From Candidatus Manganitrophus noduliformans (GTDB taxonomy: Bacteria; Nitrospirota; Nitrospiria; SBBL01; Manganitrophaceae), in assembly GCF_012184425.1 (NCBI RefSeq), contig NZ_VTOW01000005.1, positions 186,001-250,000 on the forward strand: a DNA stretch of 64,000 nt, written 5' to 3'. A model generated the notes under the pieces. That model saw nothing but the letters and a program-made list of their open reading frames with translations. It made no database searches and was not told the DNA's origin. Of this stretch, positions 34,557-41,330 are shown in pieces. The position numbers and the translations under genes were made by a program. Numbering within the stretch: position 1 is the stretch's first letter; each line of letters begins with the position of its first letter.

Positions 34557-35519
34557 ATGAAAAAGACCATTTTGGGAATCTTCGCTTTAATCTTTTTGGG
34601 AGCCGCTCCGTCTTGGGCAAAGCTGAATATCGTGACCAGCTTTCCCCAAGATGCCGCGATTGTGAAAGCGATCGCACAGGATAAAGCCGACGTCAAGAGT
34701 CTCACGCTGGCGTCCCAGGACCCCCACGCCATCCAGCTGAAGCCGAATCTCGCGGTTATGCTCAATCGGGCGGATCTTCTAATCGTCAATGGTCAAGATA
34801 TGGAGCTCGCCTGGCTTCCGACCGCGCTGACAAATGCCAGAAATTCTGAAATACTGGAAGGAGCGCCGGGCTATCTGAATCCGTCGGAGGGGGTCGAGCT
34901 CATCCCTTACTCCCCGGAAGAATTGTTGAGCACCCCCTTTTTCACAACCAATATTATCGCCGGAACGCAGTCGGCGGGGGGAGGGCAGGTATCGGTCGTT
35001 CGGGGGAATCACCACTATTGGCTCGATCCTGCGAACGGTCTGATTGTGGCCCAGAACATTGCCAATAAATTGGCCGAAATTGATCCGAGAAATGCGGACT
35101 TCTACCAAGCGAATCTAACCCAATTTCAGAGTGCCCTGAAAGAGCGGATCGCAAAGTGGGATGCGATGATGGAGCCATTCAAAGGGACCCCCCTGGTGAG
35201 TTACCACCGGGATTGGATTTACCTGATCAAACGTCATGGCTTAAAACACGCCGGCTACATTGAGCCGCGTGAGACCATTCCGCCCAGTGCCGCGGAGATG
35301 GCTTCCCTGATTCAGAAGATGAAAGCTCAAAAAATTCCTTTGATCGTCACCTCCCCGTGGCAGAATCTTCGTCTTCCGAAAGAAGTCGCAAAGCAAACCG
35401 GCGCAACCCATCTCGTTCTTCCCTCGTCGGTGGGGGAGGATGTCGGCGTGAAAGACTACTTCGACCTCTTTGAGGTGGTCTATGGTAAACTCACGGACAC
35501 GTTGAAGGGTATTCAATGA
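34557..35519 (+). CDS. metal ABC transporter substrate-binding protein (first set)
   Basis: A 320-residue periplasmic protein of the ZnuA/TroA cluster A-I family. Signal peptide about 1-21 (FALIFLGAAPSWA). Likely ligands: His57 (SQDPHAIQLKP), His152/153 (GNHHYWLDP) and His217 (VSYHRDW), plus an acidic residue in YIEPRETIPPS. Three histidines favour Zn-like (or Ni) over Mn, where Glu replaces the third. The long acidic His loop of ZnuA is absent. AAAGGAG precedes the ATG. First gene of an SBP-ATPase-permease set. Confidence 0.88.
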   Translation: MKKTILGIFALIFLGAAPSWAKLNIVTSFPQDAAIVKAIAQDKADVKSLTLASQDPHAIQLKPNLAVMLNRADLLIVNGQDMELAWLPTALTNARNSEILEGAPGYLNPSEGVELIPYSPEELLSTPFFTTNIIAGTQSAGGGQVSVVRGNHHYWLDPANGLIVAQNIANKLAEIDPRNADFYQANLTQFQSALKERIAKWDAMMEPFKGTPLVSYHRDWIYLIKRHGLKHAGYIEPRETIPPSAAEMASLIQKMKAQKIPLIVTSPWQNLRLPKEVAKQTGATHLVLPSSVGEDVGVKDYFDLFEVVYGKLTDTLKGIQ

Positions 35520-35538
35520 GTTCAACCGGAAAAAATGA

Positions 35539-36354
35539 ATGCAGGTTTCAGCGAAAGATTTAACAATCGGCTATCGACGCACCCCGATTCTCTCTGAAAT
35601 TAACGTCTCGATTGATCGCGGAGATTTCTGGGGGGTCGTCGGACCGAACGGGGCCGGCAAGACCACCCTTGTCAAGACACTCTTGGGAATTATTCCTCCC
35701 TTGGGAGGGGTGGTGGAACGGGCGCCCGGGGTCCGGTTCGGCTATGTCCCCCAACGGGGGGTGATCGATGACATCTTTCCGGTGACCGTCCGTGATGTGG
35801 TTCTGATGGGGCGATATCCATTTCTTGGACTGCCGGGTCGGCTGGAGAAGAAAGATCACGATCTTGCTGCACATTTCATCGAAAAGGTCGGGATGACGTC
35901 TCAGGTAAACAAACCGTATCGGGCGCTCTCAGGAGGACAGAAGCAACGAACACTCATCGCCCGTGCACTCGCAGGCGAGCCTGATATTTTGGTCTTAGAT
36001 GAGCCGACCGATGGAATGGACATCGCCGGGGAGAGCACCATTATGCAGCTCCTCCTCGACCTTCACAAAGAGGCGAGGTTATCGTTGGTGATGATCACCC
36101 ATATGCTTAATCTGATCTCGAATTATGCCCATAAGCTGATTATCATCCACCGTGAGAATCAGACGGTGAAAATCGGCGACACGGAGATGTTGCTGACGAA
36201 CGCCACGCTCAAAGAGATCTATCAGCTCGATATCGACGCGCATCTCCTCCACGGACATAAGTACTTCTTCGTCCATCGCCACAGCGATCACGACCATCCC
36301 GATCGGAAGGGTGATCACGAACATGGCGGGCAGGGGGATCACGAACATGCTTGA
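35539..36354 (+). CDS. metal ABC transporter ATPase with His-rich tail (first set)
   Basis: A 271-residue nucleotide-binding subunit. Walker A GPNGAGKTT (about 37-45), Q-loop YVPQRG, signature LSGGQKQR, Walker B DILVLDEPTDGMD. The C-terminus is unusual: after about residue 240 it reads HGHKYFFVHRHSDHDHPDRK then DHEHGGQGDHEHA, a His/Asp tail likely to sense or buffer metal in the cytosol. Overlaps the permease start by 8 nt. Confidence 0.93.
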   Translation: MQVSAKDLTIGYRRTPILSEINVSIDRGDFWGVVGPNGAGKTTLVKTLLGIIPPLGGVVERAPGVRFGYVPQRGVIDDIFPVTVRDVVLMGRYPFLGLPGRLEKKDHDLAAHFIEKVGMTSQVNKPYRALSGGQKQRTLIARALAGEPDILVLDEPTDGMDIAGESTIMQLLLDLHKEARLSLVMITHMLNLISNYAHKLIIIHRENQTVKIGDTEMLLTNATLKEIYQLDIDAHLLHGHKYFFVHRHSDHDHPDRKGDHEHGGQGDHEHA

Positions 36355-37264
36355 GTCAATCCCGATCATCGGCAGACTTCTTCTGGCGGAAAACGGCGGA
36401 TTGACCTTTTGGGAGGCCCTCCCCATCCTTCAGAGCGGAGTCGTCGCCTCGATCATGGTCGCCCTGTTGGCCGGATATCTCGGCATCTACGTGATCTTAA
36501 AACGGATCGTCTTCGTCTCGGCAGCGCTCTCCCAGATCTCCTCACTCGGGATTGCCTTCTTCTTTCTCGGAAGTGCTCTTCTGGGGAGCGGGGCTGCTTC
36601 CGCCGGGTTGCTTCCGGCGGAAGAGGGGATCGTGAACGGGCCGCTTCTCTCCTCGCTCTTCTTCGGTTGTGTAACCGCCTCGATTCTGGCGGTACAGGTC
36701 GGTGAGAAGAAGCTGACGCGGGAGAGTATCCTCGGCATCGGATATGCCTTACCGGCGGGACTCGTTTTCCTGATCCTCGATAAGCTGGCGGCCGAGACCC
36801 ATGATATTGAGAATATTCTTTTTGGAAATGTCATCTTCGTCCCGGAGCGTCATCTCTGGCTGCTTGCCGGGACACTCGTCGGAGTCTTTTCGATTCACTT
36901 TCTGCTCTATAAGCGTTTTGTTTATATCTCTTTTGACCCGGAGACGGCGCAGGCGACCGGGTCGAATGTCCGCTTGCTGAACCAGCTTCTTTTCGTTACC
37001 TTGGCATTTACGATCTCGGTCTCGATCGCGGCGATCGGCGCCCTGCCGGTTTTCTCGTTCCTAGTCATGCCGGCTGCCTCGGCGTTGATGCTGACTGATC
37101 GTTTGAAGATCGCATTTTCGCTGTCGATGATCTTCGGCGTTCTTTCGGCGGCGATTGGATTTTATCTCTCATTTGTTTACTCGTTGCCGACCGGCCCGGC
37201 AATGCTTGGAGCGGCTGGGTTTTTCTTGATCCCAGGGATCCTCAAAAGAGGGCTCGGGCCCTGA
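36347..37264 (+). CDS. metal ABC transporter permease (first set)
   Basis: A 305-residue ABC-3 family integral membrane protein. I choose ATG 36347 (MLESIPIIGRLLL), with AGGGGGAT upstream; ATGs at 36311 and 36323 are possible but lie deeper in the ATPase gene. About eight membrane helices, with GYLGIYVILKRIVFVSAALS (canonical ABC-3 start), a central SFDPETAQATG coupling segment and ALPVFSFLVMPAASALMLTD. It forms the inner-membrane channel with the preceding SBP and ATPase. Confidence 0.92.
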   Translation: MLESIPIIGRLLLAENGGLTFWEALPILQSGVVASIMVALLAGYLGIYVILKRIVFVSAALSQISSLGIAFFFLGSALLGSGAASAGLLPAEEGIVNGPLLSSLFFGCVTASILAVQVGEKKLTRESILGIGYALPAGLVFLILDKLAAETHDIENILFGNVIFVPERHLWLLAGTLVGVFSIHFLLYKRFVYISFDPETAQATGSNVRLLNQLLFVTLAFTISVSIAAIGALPVFSFLVMPAASALMLTDRLKIAFSLSMIFGVLSAAIGFYLSFVYSLPTGPAMLGAAGFFLIPGILKRGLGP

Positions 37265-37304
37265 CGCTTTGTGGAAGGGTGTGAGCCCTCGGTGTCGACC
37301 CATC

Positions 37305-37343
37305 AAAGAAAAAAGGGGGACTCCGGCTCGACGCCGGTCCCCC
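37305..37343 (-). terminator. intrinsic terminator of the 56-residue His-rich gene
   Basis: Read on the minus strand: stem from 37343 to 37315 (GGGGGA...TCCCCC with inner CCGGC/GCCGG) followed by TTTTTTCTTT (37314-37305). It lies 16 nt beyond the stop codon of the small gene at 37359. A textbook Rho-independent terminator. Confidence 0.8.
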
Positions 37344-37358
37344 CTGCGGGTCAGAGCA

Positions 37359-37529
37359 TTAATGTTGATGGTGCGGTTCGTTGTGATCATGAGCATGGCT
37401 ATGCGTCATCGGCTGGTGCTCGTGATCGTGTGAATGCTCACTCTTTTCTTGATCATGCTTGTGATGTTCATCTGGACGATGCGGGTGGTTATGCTTCATC
37501 GCGGCATGTTGATGAGATTGGTCCTGCAT
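37359..37529 (-). CDS. 56-residue histidine-rich peptide
   Basis: The ATG at 37529 is preceded by AAGGAGGATCAC, a perfect ribosome site. It begins MQDQSHQHAAMKHNHPH and ends NEPHHQH; 19 of 56 residues are His, most in H-x-H pairs, interspersed with Asp/Glu. No signal peptide. A clear terminator follows and a promoter candidate precedes, so this is a real monocistronic gene on the strand opposite to the transporters. It probably chelates Ni/Zn/Co in the cytoplasm, similar in spirit to Hpn of Helicobacter pylori but without homology I can claim. The frame is open further upstream but without start signals. Confidence 0.7.
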   Translation of the reverse strand: MQDQSHQHAAMKHNHPHRPDEHHKHDQEKSEHSHDHEHQPMTHSHAHDHNEPHHQH

Positions 37530-37613
37530 GTGATCCTCCTTATATGAACTGCCAGAGATGGTTTCCGCCGAACCGGCTTTTTTGTCGTAAAGCGATTTTT
37601 TTGCCTCTCTGAG

Positions 37614-37643
37614 ATTGTAGCATCTTATTGCGATTGGAGCCAA
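37614..37643 (-). promoter_or_regulatory. candidate promoter of the His-rich peptide
   Basis: On the minus strand TTGGCT (37643-37638), 18-nt spacer, TACAAT (37619-37614). It would give a leader of about 80 nt before the ATG at 37529. Confidence 0.4.
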
Positions 37644-37664
37644 GAGGTGCGGAAAGGTCTGGTC

Positions 37665-37754
37665 ATGAGCGGTCCCAATCCCGAAGATCCGAAGGGTCTT
37701 TCCCCACAGGGACGATGTCCTTTTTGTAAATATCGGATCTACTCACGTTTCTGA
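37665..37754 (+). CDS. possible 29-residue CxxC microprotein
   Basis: ATG 37665 with GGAAAGG 7 nt upstream encodes a 29-residue peptide starting MSGPNPEDPKGLSPQGR and containing CPFCKYRI. One CxxC knuckle in a metal locus is suggestive, resembling half of a zinc ribbon, but the ORF is so short that chance is a serious alternative. Encoded opposite to the His-rich peptide gene. Confidence 0.25.
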   Translation: MSGPNPEDPKGLSPQGRCPFCKYRIYSRF

Positions 37755-37837
37755 ATCACTTCCGAGTGCCTCCTAATCTTATCGACCAAATGAAATCCTT
37801 CCCCGAATGATTCGCCTCATGATGGTAATCGTCTGAG

Positions 37838-37866
37838 TTGACTTTGAAAAAGGGGCATGTTAGAAG
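37838..37866 (+). promoter_or_regulatory. candidate promoter of the second metal SBP gene
   Basis: TTGACT (37838-37843), 17-nt spacer, TAGAAG (37861-37866). The leader to the ATG at 37975 would be about 100 nt. Confidence 0.45.
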
Positions 37867-37974
37867 GCATACATCGGCAATGCTCTAAAAACGAGGATTG
37901 AGGTAAAATGGAAAAGTCGGGGTCGATCTATATTAGAGGACGAGGACCACTTTATTTTAGCCAACGGAGAGATC

Positions 37975-39009
37975 ATGATCAAAGGAGCAACCCCTTTTAA
38001 AAACATTCCGGAAAATACAATAAGTAGCCGAGGGTCGATCGGTGTTCACCAAACGTTCGTGGGAAGCTTTTTCCCCGCTTTGATGCTGCTTTTCATTCTA
38101 ATTACGACGGACGCTGTGGCGGCCGGCAAGTTGAAAGTAGTCACCACCGTCGCTCCGATCACCAACATCGTGAAGAACATCGGCGGGGATCGGATCGATC
38201 TGCACGGAATCGTCCCGGAGGGGACCGATTCGCATACCTTCGAGCCGGCCCCTTCCGACATCAAATACCTTGCACAGGCCGACCTTTTGATCTTCAACGG
38301 CCTGACGCTGGAGGTGCCGACGGAGGCCCTGGCGAATGCGAACAAGAAAAAGACGGCGAAGGTCCTCAAGCTGGGAGACAACACGATCGGCAAGAAAGAA
38401 TGGGTGTTTGATTTCAGTTTCCCGGAATCGGAGGGAAATCCGAACCCTCATCTCTGGCTGAGCGTGGCCCATACGATGCGCTACACCGAACTGGTCCGCG
38501 ATGCGCTGACCTCGCTTGATCCCGAGGGGAAAGCCTACTATGAGAAGCGGGCGGCGGAGTATCTTGCCCGATTGAAGAAGCTGGACGAGGCGATTTTCAA
38601 GGTGATGGAAACGATTCCCGCGAAGAACCGGAAACTCTTGACCTATCATGACTCCTGGGCCTATTTCTGCCCCCGTTACGGCTGCACGGTGATCGGCGCC
38701 ATACAACCGTCCTCTTTTTCGGAGCCCTCCCCGAGGGAGATGGCTCGGCTGATCGATCAGCTGAAGGCGGAAAAAGTCCCGGCGATCTTCGGCTCCGAGG
38801 TTTTTCCAAGCAAGATTCTCGATCAGATCGGGAAGGAGGCGGGGGTGAAGTTCGTCTCGACCCTCCGGGACGATGATCTTCCCGGACCATTAGAGGCCCC
38901 GGAGCATACTTATCTCGGGATGATGGTGGAAAACGTTCAGACGATGGCCTCGGTGCTGGGCGGGAAAGGGGACGCACTAAACGGAATCGACGCGCGAAAC
39001 CTTCCGTAA
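37975..39009 (+). CDS. metal ABC transporter substrate-binding protein (second set)
   Basis: A 344-residue TroA/ZnuA-family protein. ATG 37975 follows CGGAGAG. A 27-residue polar N-terminal extension precedes the hydrophobic export segment (FFPALMLLFILITT, about 32-45). Ligand candidates: His87 (DSHTFEP), His159 (NPHLWLS), His225 (TYHDSWAYF) and an Asp in the 299-301 run DDD: the His3Asp set of TroA-type proteins, differing from the Glu-containing Mn binders. GSEVFPSK and EHTYLGMM support the family. Followed by nikR and a second ATPase/permease pair. Confidence 0.9.
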   Translation: MIKGATPFKNIPENTISSRGSIGVHQTFVGSFFPALMLLFILITTDAVAAGKLKVVTTVAPITNIVKNIGGDRIDLHGIVPEGTDSHTFEPAPSDIKYLAQADLLIFNGLTLEVPTEALANANKKKTAKVLKLGDNTIGKKEWVFDFSFPESEGNPNPHLWLSVAHTMRYTELVRDALTSLDPEGKAYYEKRAAEYLARLKKLDEAIFKVMETIPAKNRKLLTYHDSWAYFCPRYGCTVIGAIQPSSFSEPSPREMARLIDQLKAEKVPAIFGSEVFPSKILDQIGKEAGVKFVSTLRDDDLPGPLEAPEHTYLGMMVENVQTMASVLGGKGDALNGIDARNLP

Positions 39010-39025
39010 AAGCGCACCAAATCCC

Positions 39026-39068
39026 TTGACATTTCAGACGTTTTATAGCACACTCTCAGAAAAAGTGT
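39026..39068 (+). promoter_or_regulatory. nikR promoter and small inverted repeat
   Basis: TTGACA (39026-39031) is perfect; the -10 at 17 nt is weak (CACACT, 39049-39054). ACACT (39050-39054) and AGTGT (39064-39068) form a 5-bp inverted repeat with a 9-nt centre overlapping the -10/+1 area, so autorepression is possible. It does not match the E. coli GTATGA-N16-TCATAC operator. Confidence 0.4.
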
Positions 39069-39091
39069 TATCTTTCTGAAGGGGGTCTTCC

Positions 39092-39508
39092 GTGGCGAAT
39101 TTGGTTCGATTCGGCGTCTCGATGGATGCCGGTCTGTTAAAACAATTCGATGAAATGATCGAGGAGAAAAAATACACCAACCGTTCCGAGGCGCTGCGCG
39201 ATTTGATTCGGGATCATCTGGTCGAGCAGGAGTGGGACGAAAACAAGGAGACGATCGGGACGATCACCATCGTCTACGATCACGGCGTCCATGAGTTGAT
39301 GGAAAAATTGACCGATCTCCAGCACCTCTATTCAAAGTTGATCCGGTCGACCCTTCATATCCATCTCGACGAACATCGTTGCCTGGAGGTGCTGGTGGTG
39401 AGGGGACGGGCCGGAGAGATCAGGAAGATTGCCGATTCCTTGATCTCCACCAAAGGGGTCAAACATGGAAAGCTGACCGCCACGACGACCGGGAAGGACC
39501 TCAGCTAG
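39092..39508 (+). CDS. nikR: NikR-type nickel-responsive regulator
   Basis: A 138-residue transcription factor. N-terminal ribbon-helix-helix ([16 protein letters not shown], then [14 protein letters not shown]) and a C-terminal ACT-like nickel domain. The square-planar site of E. coli NikR (His76, His87, His89, Cys95) is present as His78, His89, His91 and Cys97 ([15 protein letters not shown]), so nickel binding is strongly predicted. It sits inside the second metal transporter operon, 2 nt before the ATPase ATG (39511). Targets probably include the surrounding transporter and His-rich genes. Confidence 0.95.
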   Translation: MANLVRFGVSMDAGLLKQFDEMIEEKKYTNRSEALRDLIRDHLVEQEWDENKETIGTITIVYDHGVHELMEKLTDLQHLYSKLIRSTLHIHLDEHRCLEVLVVRGRAGEIRKIADSLISTKGVKHGKLTATTTGKDLS

Positions 39509-39510
39509 AA

Positions 39511-40347
39511 ATGTCCGCTCATCCAAACGGCGAGAAAGCACTGGTTTCGCTCCAGGCAGTGACCTGCGGTTATCCCAAAAAAACTGTTTTTCAAAATCTC
39601 ACCCTTCAGCTTTACCCCGGACAATTCGCCGGCTTGGTCGGTCCGAGCGGGACCGGAAAGTCGACCCTCCTCAAGGCCATCTTAGGGATCGTTCCGATTC
39701 TTTCCGGTTCGGTCTCCGTATCGGGAACGCAGGTTTCCGAGCAGAGCCTGCCTCACGTCGGATATGTTCCGCAGATTGAGACGGTCGATTGGGACTTCCC
39801 CGTCACGGTAGAGCAGGTCGTGGCGATGGGACTCTACCGGGAGTCGTCACGTCTTCCCTGGCTGACCGGAGCGGAGCGCGCCCGGATTCACGCGTTGCTC
39901 GAACAGCTCGGCATCGGCGCCTACGCGCATCGGCATATCAAGGCGTTGTCGGGGGGCGAGCAGCAGCGGGTTTTCCTGGCGCGGGCGTTGGTCGGAAATC
40001 CGAAACTCTTGATCCTGGACGAGCCGACCTCCGGCGTCGATCTGAAAACCCAACATGCCATCCTTCATCTGCTCGGAGAGTTGAATCGAAGCGGGGTCAC
40101 CATCCTCTTGACGACGCACGACCTGAACGCCGTCGCGCGGCATCTTCCCTGGGTCATCTGCTTCAACCAGATCATTATTGCACAAGGGTATCCCGAAGAG
40201 ATTTTCACCTCGGCCATTCTCTCCAGAACCTACGATTCGGAGATGTCGGTGGTCCGCCAGGGGGATGTCATCCTGGTGGACGACAGCCCAAAGGCCGGAT
40301 TGCACTTCAAGAAACAGAATCATTCTTCAGCCCAAGGACCCCATTGA
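39511..40347 (+). CDS. metal ABC transporter ATPase (second set)
   Basis: A 278-residue nucleotide-binding subunit starting at ATG 39511, 2 nt after the nikR stop (the frame is open upstream inside nikR but that part is not coding). Walker A GPSGTGKST, Q-loop YVPQIETVDWDFPVTVEQV (typical of the Mn/Zn cluster), signature LSGGEQQR, Walker B LLILDEPTSGVD, H-loop TTHDLN. Unlike the first set, the tail is not His-rich. Stop overlaps the TTG start of the permease. Confidence 0.93.
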   Translation: MSAHPNGEKALVSLQAVTCGYPKKTVFQNLTLQLYPGQFAGLVGPSGTGKSTLLKAILGIVPILSGSVSVSGTQVSEQSLPHVGYVPQIETVDWDFPVTVEQVVAMGLYRESSRLPWLTGAERARIHALLEQLGIGAYAHRHIKALSGGEQQRVFLARALVGNPKLLILDEPTSGVDLKTQHAILHLLGELNRSGVTILLTTHDLNAVARHLPWVICFNQIIIAQGYPEEIFTSAILSRTYDSEMSVVRQGDVILVDDSPKAGLHFKKQNHSSAQGPH

Positions 40348-41309
40348 ATTTCGTAACGGCCCCCCTTCAATATGAATTTTTTGTTCACGGTTTGATTGCC
40401 GCCTCGCTGGTCGGCGCGATCTGCGGACTGATCGGCGTTTACATCGTTCTAAGAAGGATGAGCTACATCGGGCATGGGCTTTCCCACGCGGTCTTCGGCG
40501 GCGCCGTGGTGAGTTATGTGATGAACTGGAATTTTTATCTCGGGGCCGGATTGTGGGGATTTCTCTCGGCCCTTTTGATCAACATGGTGACCCGCCGGAA
40601 AAAGATCGGCGCCGACGCCGCCATCGGCGTCGTGACGACCGCGAGCTTCGCAATCGGTGTGGCGATCATTAGCCAATACCGCCGCTTCACGAAAAACTTC
40701 GAAGCCGCGCTCTTTGGGAACATTCTCGGCGTGACGACGCAGGATCTCTGGGCGATCGCCGCCGTCACCGCGATTTCCGGCCTGCTGATTTTTATTTTCT
40801 ACCGGCAGTTTCTCTTCACGACGTTCGATGCGGAGGTGGCGCGGATTTACGGGGTTCCGACGGGGTGGGTCGAATCGCTTTTCTCGCTGATGCTGGCGGC
40901 GACGATCATCGTCTCGATGCAGGTGATGGGGGTCACGATGATCGCCGCGGCGATCGTCTTCCCGGCGGTCGCCTCCCGCCTTGTCACCGACAGCTTCAAC
41001 AAGATGGTTTTTCTTTCGACCCTGATCGGTTTTCTTTGCGGCGTCGTCGGAATGTATTCGAGCTTCTATTTCAATGTCTCATCGGGAGCGACGATTGTCC
41101 TAGTCGCCGCGCTCTTTTTCATGATCGCCTATGCTTATCATTTGATCAAGGAGAGCGGCTTTTCCACCCGGAAGGAGTCGATCGCACCGGTTGAGCCTGC
41201 CCCGGCGCACGACCATCCGCACGACCACGGCGGCCTTCAACACGTCCACGAACATTCCCACCAAAAAACATCCGCCCATCACAAGGGGGAACCTCCCGAG
41301 TCGCGCTGA
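40344..41309 (+). CDS. metal ABC transporter permease with His-rich tail (second set)
   Basis: A 321-residue ABC-3 permease starting at TTG 40344, which overlaps the ATPase stop (TTGA) and is preceded by AAGGA. Eight or nine membrane helices; GLIGVYIVLRRMSYIGHGLS is the family start, and TFDAEVARIYGVPTGW the coupling region. After the last helix (about residue 270) comes a cytoplasmic tail with HDHPHDHGGLQHVHEHSHQK, again a likely metal chelator. Here the His tail is on the permease, while in the first set it is on the ATPase. Confidence 0.92.
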   Translation: MNFVTAPLQYEFFVHGLIAASLVGAICGLIGVYIVLRRMSYIGHGLSHAVFGGAVVSYVMNWNFYLGAGLWGFLSALLINMVTRRKKIGADAAIGVVTTASFAIGVAIISQYRRFTKNFEAALFGNILGVTTQDLWAIAAVTAISGLLIFIFYRQFLFTTFDAEVARIYGVPTGWVESLFSLMLAATIIVSMQVMGVTMIAAAIVFPAVASRLVTDSFNKMVFLSTLIGFLCGVVGMYSSFYFNVSSGATIVLVAALFFMIAYAYHLIKESGFSTRKESIAPVEPAPAHDHPHDHGGLQHVHEHSHQKTSAHHKGEPPESR

Positions 41310-41330
41310 ATCGACGGTCAGATAATTCGA

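Larger units (their letters stand above)
37530..37974. other. divergent regulatory region between the His-rich peptide and the second SBP
   Basis: About 445 nt. It holds a minus-strand promoter candidate (37614-37643), a possible 29-codon ORF with CPFC (37665-37754), and a plus-strand promoter candidate (37838-37866). No larger coding region, repeat or recognisable riboswitch was seen. Confidence 0.5.
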
